Below, one piece after another: positions 33,251 through 46,100 of a DNA stretch of 64,000 nt. Where the stretch lies: positions 291,546 to 355,545 of the forward strand of contig NMRA01000319.1 in the NCBI GenBank assembly GCA_002633005.1, in the 5' to 3' direction. The notes below the pieces were generated by a model. That model ran no database searches and was not told the origin of the DNA. It saw only the letters and a program-made list of their open reading frames with translations. A program made the translations under genes and the position numbers. This stretch comes from Phoronis australis (taxonomy: Eukaryota > Phoronida > Phoronidae). Each line of letters starts with the position of its first letter. The stretch's first letter is position 1.

Positions 33251-33811
33251 TTGAGAGAAAAGATCGAAAGCAAGAAAAAACACAGTTGAGTCTTCGACTT
33301 TTAAAAATCGGTAACTAGGCACCGGTAGACCTACTAGCCCGTACTGTTAGCCGATCCGAAAGATTTGACTTGATTGTTGGCGTTTCCACTTTATTAGTTT
33401 AGGTACCTCCACGTACAACAGACATTTTCAATAGGAGGTGGAGTTGTGTCCGAGTTTCCAGTTAAATTTGTTGGTGTCGGGATTTACCCATGAAGCCGGA
33501 GCGTATCAGCCGCAAAGTCGACAGAAAATCTCAGTCGTCAACAGATGACAGAAAGGTTTCACGGGGAAATCCCCTAAAGAGGGTTTGTGACTGTCAAGAA
33601 AGTGAAAGGTTAATGCCATTAATGATGTCTTATTACTCAAGGCCGTTTTATAGGTAAAACAATAGCGTCGAAAAACATATTATGAAAGTACCCCCGGTGC
33701 CCCGGTGGCTAAACACCGGTGACAACGCGACCCTAACGGGATAAAGTTAAACTATAAACTCTTTTTACAATAGAGGTACAATAATCAATAGCAACCGCCT
33801 TGTGTCTTACA

Positions 33812-33856
33812 ATGGCGGACCGTGAACAAATGTTGTTCGATTGTTTTAAGATTTAA
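33812..33856 (+). promoter_or_regulatory. Short upstream ORF overlapping an ATGGCGG motif before CFAP54
   Basis: ATGGCGGAC opens a 14-codon frame closed by TAA at 33854-33856, about 56 bp before the CFAP54 start. ACAATGGCGG also resembles a YY1 site. Whether this lies in the transcript leader or in the promoter is unknown. No convincing RFX X-box was seen upstream. Confidence 0.3.
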
Positions 33857-33912
33857 ACACGTTATTGAACTTTGTTATGAATTGAAAGTTACATAGAAAT
33901 TTAATATAAGAA

Positions 33913-34112
33913 ATGGCGTCTATTTTGCGAAGTGCAGCAATTGCTTCGATTGGAAAGGGTGCTGCAAGTTCTTTCTATTCCACCCTTTCGAAAGACAAGC
34001 CAAATCCGGTGTTTCAAAAACTGGATCAAGAAATCAAACTGTATGTGGGTTTTATGAAAAAGCGAGCTAGCCCAGGTTACACCAAGCCAGATGACGAGGC
34101 ATATTCCAGGGC
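33913..34112 (+). CDS. CFAP54: CFAP54 exon 1 (start codon)
   Basis: ATG at 33913 opens the frame. The peptide includes N-P-V-F-Q-K-L-D-Q-E-I-K-L-Y. The donor is GTAAGT at 34113, phase 2. Confidence 0.92.
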
Positions 34113-37100
34113 GTAAGTGGCTGTTTATTTTTTCATCAAGGATAGATTAATGGATTTTGCTCTTTCATCCTGTCCATTCCTGTTACAAAACTTCTTTTCG
34201 GACACCGTACTCTCTACTCAGACTCGGTAAAACTGCAGAACGTCTGGTGTTCTAAAAGTGAGCATTTCAATTTTCAAGCACTGAATTTTGAGTGCATTTT
34301 TCAGGGAATATTTTGTCACATGTGCTTTCAAGTTCCAACCCATTCTCTGTGCCTGACTGTGGGGTGCATACTGTGGAGATATAACATTTTCTTCTTTACA
34401 CGTACTAGTTAGTATACATGAAATACTTTGGTGTCTGTCTGGATTAATTGCTTTCCAGACTCGTAGTCCTTTAACACTGGCCTCTGATTTAAATTTTGAT
34501 CAAATTTGAGATCATTTACAACCAAGTTTGAAATCTGACATACTCTGATTTGAAACATGTCATCCATTCCTCATTTAATCACGTGTTTCTTCCACTTTGC
34601 AGCTCCAACACTCTGTTTGACCTGTGGAACAAGTATGAGCCCCGCCTGCCAACTCACTACTACCAGGAGAAACTGCTGGAGATGGGAGACTTCCTGGCTG
34701 ACATCAAGGTCAGTGTATTATAATTAAGGTCATGTTGGACTTGTATTTAGCCAAGTATCTACAAAATTATGGATCTTAAAGCCAATCTTCAATGGTAAAA
34801 CAGTTCCTGCAGTATGTTAAGAGCATCGCTTTTAGCCCACTAGTGCCATAAATTGCCAAATGTAACGAACTGTTAGGTGAATAAGCTTGCTTTTGTCTCC
34901 GTCACAGCGAGAATCACCTTTTAATTCAAACAGCTGCGAATAACACCCGCACGCAATGGTGTTCTATTAAGACCCCTATTCAACTGGATTTACATGTTTG
35001 GCAAGAGGTCAAATTCCTGTTCGTGGAGTTTGAGTCGAAATGAAGAAAAAAAGTATCTTTGGTTGAATTTTTTGGGGGCTAACTCTGCTTATTTGATGGT
35101 GAACTGAGAATGGTGCTACTGAACAGGTCTACATTAAGAACTATGAATTCACTGCTTGAGATTATAATAGGCACTTACCTCATCCACTGAAATTTCACGG
35201 CTGGCTTCTTTTGTTCGTGGATTAGGGAACAGATATAGTTGTCAGCGATAACTGCTATCTGTTCAAGGCAACATTCTTTCCTGACCATTTCAGACTTTGT
35301 GTACTATAAAAACTGAATCAGTCATTGAAAATTACGACAACGATGGATTTAAACTGTCTTGACAGATTTTGGCGTTTATTAAAACACCATCATCAGAAGA
35401 AAAAACAGTGGCCACCTTGCTAGGATCAACATGTGTGGTGTGCCATTTGCCTATTGAGACTGGGCTTGCACCAACTAATGTGTAGAGCCTCATGAATTTT
35501 CAGCTCCTGTGTTGTTTCTGCTTGGTCTATTTTAGCAAAGTCATTGAAAGAGCATCGCTTTAACAATGAAACAACAAAGGAGTTGAAAATTTGTGAGGCT
35601 CTACACATCAACTGGTGTAAGCCCAGTCTCAATAGGCAACTGGCACACCACATGTTGTCATTGTTAGTCTAATTTATTGTGTCTAGTTATTCCCCTGTAA
35701 CTGACCGTGTCTGTGTATCATTACTTGTTGTTGGGCCTAGCAAGGTGGCCACTGTTTTTGCTTCTGATCATGATGGTGTTTCAACAAACCCCGAAACATG
35801 TAAAACCAGTTTAAACTGTCGTTGTTTTTGTTAACATAATGCTGCTACTTGCTATCATGGAGATCACTGGAAATTAAAATGGTTCATTGTTTGAATGGCA
35901 AAAATTGATTAACTACAACAGAAAAAAAGAGTAATAATGCATATTACAACAGTTCCTTTATTAATATGTCCAAACCACTGTTTTTTAATTTACTTGAGTA
36001 ATACCATGGGGCTGCATTAATCTTGTATATCATCGTTTATTCAGAGTCATCTTAATACTCCAAAGAATGCAGTCAAATTTGAATAAGAGAACGTGTCATG
36101 ACATTCCTCCACTAGTATAAAGCTACGTACCAAACATTGTCCTATCACATTACAGGAGTACAACTTAGCTCTGTGGCAGTGCTATGAGAGATATCTCGAA
36201 CACTTTGGTGACGTCAACGTAGACGAGATCACGGACGTGGACACCTTCAAGGCGACGTACTTTCCTGATGGCTTTGATACATCGGATGCTGGTTTCACTG
36301 TATGTTACAGTCATCAAACACTAGAAGTCGGCTTGTTTGTTCCAGTTTCAAGCATTGCTGTTCGAATCTGTGACATATTTCAGGCATAAATTTGTTGTTT
36401 TTTAAGGTAATTCTGTATCACTATCTTAGCCTGCAACTTGAGATGCCAGATAAAAGATTGCAGAAACGTTTAATAATGGACTTGAGTGATTTCTGGATTT
36501 AAACTTGATTTAGAAACTAAACGGGAGGTTTTTGTGATGCGCCTTTCTCTTGCAGTTCCGTGCGTTGATGGGTAAGAGCATCTGTATGTACCAGGTGGTC
36601 AAGATGACCGATCCCAAATTGCAGAACCTGCAGACCCTGGCCAAGTGCATGCAGATTCTCTCATTCCTTCGTCTCGTCACTCAGGTCATCTTGCCAAAGG
36701 AGACCCTCTGCTGGCTGGTCTATAACGGTAGGTTAAGAGAATGTTATCTATGGTATGGGGCCAAGAGATTTTGAACTATGTGCATCTTACTGCGTGCTCT
36801 GAGGTGGATGTCATTGTTGGTGCCGTGACCCGGATTTTGTTTTCTCTCACTGTTATGTGATTGTTCATGTGCATGACCTACTGACCTATATGTGCTCATG
36901 GATGATGCTCAGGGTTCCCAGGTTTAGCCCGAACAGTTGACTAAAGACAGGACTCAGTACAAATGTATTAGCTCGATTTCAAACTACACATAAAAACAAT
37001 TCACGGCAGGTTGTGATGAATTTTGGCGATCCAATTTCTTTTTCCATAATTATTGCCACATGTTTATTTCTTATTATTGTCCACCTTGCATTGATATTTT

Positions 37101-40100
37101 GGAAAAATTTTAGTAATAGATTAGTCCCTATTGCAAACCTAATAAATCAATCCAGTATTATGTTGTATCAATGTTTGGACAACCTTAAAATTGGTGCTAA
37201 ATTAAGAATTTTCTGTTTCAGGAACCATTCATATCTACAGCGTTTCTCGGCATCTGATGTCAATGGGACATGCTGCGAAGGTTCGTAGTTAGTTCCTTTA
37301 GGTGGTTTGGTACAGCCTATGGTCTAATCTGCGACAAAATCTATTTGTTTACGAGACGTTCCAATCACCTTGCTACTTTTCCTTTTAAGCTTGTTTGTTT
37401 ATCTGTGTGACCTTCTTGATCAGTGTTTGAGGGCAATAGAGGATGTTAGACATATCTCTTAGATCATTTGTTGCTGAAATGATTGTTAGTTATTGCCAAC
37501 TATGTTCTACAGCGGGGAAAATTAAGGTGTATTCTATATTACATATAGTTACTGTTTATTGTGTTCAAAAGGAAGCATTCTAAATAGAACTCTTTAGCAT
37601 TGTGAGAGCACAAAAGTGTCTAGCTTTACTCAGTTTCCAATTGTGGTGATCAAGGCTGGATGCATTGACAGGGACAAAACATAATTAATTCCTCCCGTGA
37701 GCAAAGACTTTGAGAAATTAGACATTTTTGTGCAAATCTTTTGATTTACACTGCAGATTACAATTTAACGACATAATGGTCACAAAGAATTTATAAAAAA
37801 ATGCTCCGGGAAACATCCTGCTGTTTTAAAGCCATGATACAAGAATGCAAAACACTGTCCACCAACTAACCTATCGCCATCTAGTTACAAGACTTATCCC
37901 ATCATATCACCGCTATGTCAAATAAAGGCTATTTAATTGTAAAACTTTGTCCAGGTACTGGAGTACCTTCTGTGGGCGTGTATGTGCATGGAGTCATCAG
38001 TTCCTCTGATGGGCAAGCGCTACCTCACCTGGAGGGTCACTCTCTACACCGCGGTATGCCACGCTTACTTCGACTGCAAGTGTGGCAACCAGGCTGAGGT
38101 AAGTTTGTTGTGGTCCTCAACTCGTGTTTATAGTTGATTTTGGGACACATGATGAAAATCATGTGATTGATTAAATGACGGCATTATGAATCATTTAAAA
38201 GTCTTAATTTGATGTTTCGCATCAGATAAAGATTGAGATTTTCCGATGTCATATTGTACCATTCAAGTGAAATGTGTAACTATTATCATGATATATTGTT
38301 GATATTGTGATTAATTATAAAGTTGTGCTGAATTCATCAAAACTTATTGGTAAGTGTGATATAGGATTAATTTGACATGGGACTGTTGTCACTCCAAAGA
38401 AAGACTACAGGTGGCAGTGTGGTCTTGTGGGATAAGTGGCTGATTCCTTTACTGATAGTTGAGGGTTCGAGACCCACTGAGACACACTGCTATGTATAAA
38501 GCAAAAACTGGTTCCAGGTGATCAGTACAATGCGACCTGCGCACATTCGGTACAACGAGTACCAGACTACATGTAATGATTTTTTTAAATTAAAGCATTA
38601 GCATATGATTCGATCCTTTTTCTTATTCTTATCTTCTGTAGTCATTATTTATTTGTGGTGTTCTTTGAACAATCAGATGATTCTCTTAGTAATCACCACT
38701 GATAATGTTAATATCCTCACTACAGGCCTTTTCACGCCGTGCACTTCAAAAGATTAATGAGCTCAGTCAGTTGGAGAGTGAAAGTAATTCCAAAGAAGAC
38801 ACTGAGACCGAGGTCGTCTTCCGCCAGGCCACTGTGAAGGTTAGCCTCGACATTATTGCATCAAATTTGGCAATACTTATTTGAGCTCAAATAGTTATAC
38901 GAGTGATGAAAATAAGACTTTTCGATGTGCACTGTTCTTTAATGTTTTAATTTTGTAAATCTTAATCAATTAAGAAACCCAGGTGAATCAAAAGTGCAAC
39001 GTTATCGGACAAGAGTTTAATTAGCCTGTCTTTATTGATAGCTTTTAAATAAATGTTTTATTTTTCAAACTAAGCTGAAACATAAATAAAGGTCACGTGA
39101 TGTGGCCCACGTATGGCGTGTATGATGACTAATAGCTCTTATTTGTACGATATCAATGCACTGTTTTATATATAAGCTGAATTTAAACAGGTTTTAGTTT
39201 GGTTAACGATAATATGCTTAACATACTGCTCATGACTTCCACTAACAATCATTGAAAACTAGAAGTGTTAACTCCCCATATTTTAGAATTACTTGAATTT
39301 TTTCTTCTGATGCCAAACGAAAACAAAGCAAGTCTTTCTTCAGGGCTTGGAATTTTCCGCGGAAACGCGAATTTCCGCTTTTTTCAACTGTTCTGTCCAC
39401 GCATTTTATTATATTTCCGCGTAAAAAAATCGTATTTGATCTAAAATTTCCGCGGCAAATTCCTTTCTTACCGCAGCGTTGCAGACGACGTTCACCTCGA
39501 AAAGCGGAAGTTGGAGAGGAACGTAAATTGTCAACATTGCCGGGGCATCTGGGATAGCGTGGTGGGATTTTCAATGGTGTCTCGTGTTATTGTAAACCGC
39601 GGCGACAAATACTACGGCTCTGAGGCCAAAAATGTGTGGGTTGGGAGTGGACCGACGAGCTAAAAGGACGCAGACACAAGCTACTGTTGGTGGTAACATT
39701 TTTTTGGGTTTTTTTTTCTTATAGTCCTCCCGATTTTTGTCAGGGAAAGGTTCACAACGACCATTTCAAGGCTGGGTAGCGCGCATGATTTGGGCCGTAA
39801 AAGTTTCTGCGTTTTTTGTCATTGGTCATTCCAAGCCCTGTTTCTTGCATTGGAATACTTGCTCGTGCCTTCATTCTTTAACTATGATCTGGGGCTGTGC
39901 AAACGCAATGTCAGTTTTAACAATGAATGCACTTTCGAGTTACTGATATCCTCTACTAATTGATTATTTATTGGCTTCTCAGATGGCTGTGATGGTGTTT
40001 CACAGAAGTGTGTTTGAAACGCGGAAGAGACCAAAAGGTCTCCTCAGACCGAAGACTCGAGCCAATATGAAGGATTTTGTGGCTGTGAGTACATATACTA

Positions 40101-43100
40101 ATTTTGTCTTTGGCAATTTATTGTTGGAGTGTTATCTGTTGCGAAAAATGATTTAGAGGTTGCATTTCAGTTGCTTAGTACGTATTTTGGCAACTTGCAA
40201 AAGCTTTGAATTGGTGGCAGCTGTCTGTGAATTTGTTATATGCGATAATCATCAGCAAGTTGTCTGTAAAATACGATGAGTTTCCTTGAACACTAAAACT
40301 CTGCACACATTTAGTGTTTTGTTTGTTAACTTAGCTTTATGTATTGTTTGTTCTCTGAAGAGTTCTGTTATCTATTTTCACTCTGTCTTGAACTTGCATC
40401 CAAGTTTGCCATGAAGCAATGAAATGATTAAATTAAATGGGCAAAGATATGTAGAGAAAATGACTGTGTGAAAAGGTTGTCAAGCTTGTTACTTATGAGC
40501 TATGCAATTTCAGTTTCATTGTCATTATGTCGTATGTTTCTCATAAGTTTCTCATTGTTTTCAGCTTCCGTGGCCTAGAACACTCACCGAGAAACTGATG
40601 GTTGATATGTTCGAAGGCAGCGCAGCCCAGCTGCTCTGTATCATTGAGACGCTGACAGATAGCAACCGGCGCACTCTGTTGACATCACCGCCGGCTCCTG
40701 ACTCTGAGGTGGAACTGCTTGACGTGTATGCTGAACTGTTCATGGCAGCGCAAGAGATAATTGCTGGTGGGTTAGCAAGACCTTCTTTTGCTGATGTCGG
40801 CATTTTTAACTATCAAAGTGAACGCAAATTTAAATAGTTAGGCTGTGTAACTCATCAAATATATGTTCACTTATAGAAATGTCACTGTGATGTCAGAGGA
40901 ACTGATACGTTCTTTTGCTGAAGACGGCTCTTTTATATTTTAAGCTTTTTAAAGCAGAAATATTAGCTACAGAAGAGAGATTAAAGGTCTTTTCAAAATA
41001 TAAACTGTTAACGCTACTCTGTGTATCCCAGTTAATTACTGTTACTAATAAAGTGCGTCTTTGTTTATTCAAAGCAACACTGATATATAGTTTCCATGAA
41101 ATGATTTCAAGAGTTTGATTTCTGTAATGGAACAAGATTTTTTCCTTAAATTATATCCGAATTTTATGTTTTAGGGGGTGGAGGCTCCACAGCTCAGGCT
41201 CAGCCAAACAGTACCCGACTGCAGGTGGTGGGTGCAGGTTTGGCTCCCCAGACCCTGGGGCCGGTCGAACTGGGGAAATCACTCATGCTCATGGCCTCAT
41301 TGGCAGAGAATGGTGTCCCACTAACAGCCATTGTGAAGGTGGTGAAACTGGCCTACTGCTATGAGCAGTGGGAGGTGTTTGACAGCATGATTGACGTCGT
41401 TATGGCATATGTGAAGGTGTGTTGTGATTGGTCAAATCGATTCCTCCATCTGTATTTGAATTCAGTACACTTAGTTTAAGTTGTGGTGATGAGACTGCAC
41501 CTGATTTAAAAATTGAGATTCAACTTTAACTCAAATAATTTGTCTTATTATATCAAGTTTTATGACTTCACATTGACTAGTGCTATGTATTCAAAGCACT
41601 TAGTTTGATCGATCCGTCAAAATTGGTCATGATCACAGTAATCACGATTCAGCCCAAAAACGTGATACACTTTATTGAGTGTAAAATGCTTCATAAGTTT
41701 CAGAATTTTTGTATTTGTGTACTGGCAATGAATTGTGGGTAGTGCTATATTGATGTCAAGTGATTTTTTTAAAGTATCATTTTATGGTCTTTGGTGAAAT
41801 GACTGAGACAGGGTATAGTCCAATTTGCCCCACGTTGTTTGTCTAAAAATTTGGTACAAACTAGTTACTAAAATTGTCATTTTCTGTGTTGTCAATATCT
41901 GATTACATTGCCATAAATGCTGAAAATTAATATCAAGTGTTGCTTAGTGTCAGCTATAGTAAGCATGTCATGTTCAAAAGAGACGAAAATTTACCTATAA
42001 CTGTAAAAGTTATTCTTGTTGAGAAATTTGACACTGTAACATGCCATTTGTCTGCCTTAAAGTATCTTAAACTGATGAATTTTAATCGTTAACACATTCT
42101 GTTGAATCTTCTCAAGGAGCTCAGTGACCCCAGATATTTGGCTGATGAGAAGGCTCTTGAGATTCTGGTCGCCATGGACCGACTGAACCCAAACCGCAAG
42201 CACCGCCGCCAACCGACGGAGTTGCAGCAACTGGAGTCAGATGGACTCCCGCCGCCTCCCACGGCAAAGTCGAACCGCACGGCGACCACTGGGGACGATT
42301 TAGTGATCCTGGCTGATGTTCTTATGTCTGTTGTTAATGACCCAAACTTAACAGTAAGTGCAGTGTTTGTGGTGTTTCTCCCACTGGTCACAAGAGGTCT
42401 CTGTTGTTCCACTTTTCCTATTAACTGCTAGATGCCACTGGTCACTTTCGCTTCATGGACTATTAGTAAACTGCAGTCAGCTGGAATATGGAAGAAAACA
42501 TGCACATTCAATGCTGAAGCAAGCCCGTGAATGTCGTCTCTTCAACCTGGACTATTGAGTGCATAGACATTATGAATCATTTAGGACATCTAAATAGCAA
42601 TTAAAAAAGCAACTTACATTTATTTATTTGATAAGCAATTGAAACACTTATTATCATCATTATGTTAGTAAAAACATATTTTTCATTTTATTTAGCTACA
42701 ATTTGTTGATTATTTTGGGAAATTAACTTACAAAATCATTCAGCTCACTTGCAAGTACCGGAAATCCACCGTCTTTCTTGCAATGTTGCACATTCAAGAT
42801 TCTTGACTCAACAATCGTATGCATTACATTGATGATTTACTGAATTTCTCAGAACACAGTTTACTTAATTCGATCCCCTCAAGATCAGGTAAGAGCTATT
42901 ACCTATTGATGTTTGTCTATGATATTGAGATTTTTAGATCAGTTCATCTTATAATGCATTCAATGCTGATATTTTATTTCGTTCATTTGTTTTGTTATTA
43001 ACAGTATCCCAGTGGTCTTGTTGGTGTACTGAATATAAGCTGAATGTTGAATACAGTGTACATTTCAATTGCTTACTTTTCAGTCAGAAAGGGTGTACAG

Positions 43101-46100
43101 ATTCATTTGTTTGATTTTCTTGTTTTATTTTATCGTGCAAAAGCTGCAAACTTGAGTTCTTGACTCTGTTACAAATGTTGTGATTGCATAAATATGTAAC
43201 AGAAACCGTTTAGGAGGGCTAAACTTTAAATGTCAAACACTATAATTATTGGCATCCATCACTATTGAACAAGAATATGTGTGATTTAAAGAGGATTAGA
43301 TTGCTTTGTATTTTGATTATCCAATTGTCCTTGACCAAAACAGATGAATTTTGTATTTACCTGTAAAGTGTGTTGAACCAATGACATCATCAAGAAGCTG
43401 TTGTAATAACCACGTATCTCCAAGTCCTGTGTTAACAGTTGAACCACTGAATCTCCTCTCATGCATGTAATGAACTCGAAACTTGCACCTCAAGTTGGGT
43501 TTCCCCTTGGGACTGCACGCGTTGCAAAAACGCAAGACATTCCCGAGTAAAATTAATTTGATCACACAGTTCACTTACAATATGTGATGATGCTTCACGA
43601 AGACTTGGGGGTGATCTTGTTTTTCTCACAAGAAGTTTGCTCTTCACAACGCAGCACTGATGTTGCTTGTGCGTTGCCATTGAATCACAGAATTTCCCAT
43701 GATGCAATGCGTGACCTTGAACCCTTGGCGTGTGGAGACTGAACTTTATTTCTTCCTCCATTTTATCATGTAGCATCAAAATATGGACCTGGACATGGTG
43801 GTGGATGCCGTTCTGTTCCTCTGGACAAGGTGTAAGGCTGTGTTTCAGCGATACCAGACAGGCTCTGTGGACTCTGGGCGATACTTACAAAGAATGGAGA
43901 ACCCCGAGAAGGTGAAAATTACACGATACACGATTGTTTTGCCTATATGATTAAGAAAGGTCGCTTTTAGTTTTGCAAAACGTTTCGCCTTTTAAGGGTG
44001 TGAAGTATAAAATTTTTTGAAAAAATGTGATTTATATTGAAAGTTGCACCCATTTTTCCCATTCTGTTTCTGCGCAACTCCTCTTGCGTGCGTGCTCTGC
44101 ATTTTGTACTCATTGACAGGCATGACTGTCAGTTGTGGCTGAAAAGTATATATTTAATCTAACTTGCACTGCTTTAGTATGGGTGTTTTTTAACCCAGCA
44201 AGTTTCGAAGTTACCATTAGTCATTCGTGACTATGCTAATGCCACAAAGAATCCATTAGTGCTATTGCCCTCTAGTTGGTGAGCAGGGATACCTTTGATG
44301 CCTACAACCTAAATAAAGCTGTTCTCCGCTGTAAGAAAAGGTTAATATGTTATAATAATTTTCTTCTGTCAAAGATAACTTTGATTAGGCTGATGAAATG
44401 TGTTTCGAGTATTCTCTACTTTGTTTAGAAAGGATTTTTGGTGATCTTTTCAGCTTAGCATGGCTGCATACAATTATTGTGCGTTCTTCCTGAGCCCAAA
44501 CATCGCAATCTTAACTGAGTAATGAACAATTTGGGACCAAATTTTATGATGTCAGAAAGTGCGTTTATTGTGGTTTGATATAAAGTGTTCTATAAAGTCT
44601 CACCAATTTTAGACACAATATGGACGACTGTCGAACATTTTTCTCCTTTTTTCTCGTAAGGTTTGTGATGCTAAATTAATGCTTTACCATTTTCAAAAAT
44701 TTTGTACCATATTTACCATGACACTCACTACCATTCAATGCAAAGTAGAATAACTACCATGTCATGATTATTTGAAGGCAGCTGAAGTCATCATTCCAGT
44801 TTAACATTAGTATGCTCCTAACTATGCTAATGTATAGATGGAACTTAACGACAATGCTAGTTTAACATTATCTACAATAAACAAAGTGCAATTGTATTCA
44901 TTGACAACTTGTAAAATGTGAAAACTAAAAAATCTGCAAATAGGTGACCTTTGCTCTAATGACGTACCTTGGGAGCTCACATAGCCCGCATCATGCTGCG
45001 TTATTCCACAGCACCACGTCATGATACTTACTGGACACGGTTCAGTGATTTGCAGTGAATCATGTTCACCACAAAATCATTCTTTAAAACGTTTAGTAAT
45101 TTTCAACCTACTTCATATTTACATCGTCGCTCTATGTTGTGTTTCTAACAAATTTGGCCAAGCAATCACAGAGATAAGAAATTAGCCACTTTAACGCCAC
45201 TCGTGACTGCAAAGGACAAATATTAGAAGTCAAATACCAAACTTTAATCTTTACATTTTTCCAGTGGGTATACATCTTGGAGAATATTCACCTGGTATTA
45301 GGCTGGTGTGGTCTCAGTAGTGTTGACCCCGCACTCACCGCCGAGGTGGTGCTACGTCTCGCCATGGTGATGGAAACCAGTGCCTCCTTGGACAACAAGT
45401 CTGCAGGTAATGCTTCGTAAATCTACACCCGCGTGTGGAAATCACCTGTGTGTCATTTTGCTCTGTCATTCACGTAGATGATGTTGTGGGAAATCTTTTT
45501 TATTTTTGAATGAAGCTTGCTGAGCCTTGGAATAATAGCTTTCTTTTCATTAACATTTCAAAATACAGTACATTCCAAAAATAATTTGTTTCTTGATCAT
45601 GGCATGTTATTCCAGCTATATTCATAGTGAGTACTGCTCTCACTCAGTCATCGTGACTGGAATTCATTTACATTCAGCTGCCATCTTGGGAACTGTAGGT
45701 CATTTCCTCTCATTATTTTTGGCGTGTACTGTATCCATGCACCAGACAGTGTTCATGTTGGTTTGCAAGCACTCAAGAAGATTTATTACATGTGTCTGCC
45801 ATGGTCATGTCATAGATACAGTCAAGGTAACTGTACATTACACCGCACTACAAATTACACAAGTCATGAGATACAATCAACGTGAGCCATGGAGTTGGAC
45901 GCCTTATTCAAGCAACAGGCTGTGTGGTGTGAAGGGATTTGAACATGCAAGCTTTATATACAGGTATGGTAGGTGGAAATCTACCACTAGGTCACAATGC
46001 TTCTGTGAATATTTGATGAATTTTCATTGGTAGTTTTAGGTTGTGGTGTTGTCGGCTGCACTCTGGTGGTTTTTTATTTGTGTTTTGCGTTTTGTGTTTC

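Larger units (their letters stand above)
28886..33912. other. Intergenic region between the orphan ORF and CFAP54
   Basis: It holds an inverted-repeat element (29216-29339), the 1.2-kb N-joined tandem duplication (30862-33250) with its internal foldback, and the CFAP54 upstream region. No supported gene was found. Confidence 0.7.

Noticed and set aside
35426-35653. Minus-strand 75-codon ORF as a host gene
   Set aside because: It is the retroelement GIY-YIG tail within an inverted repeat, not a host coding exon.
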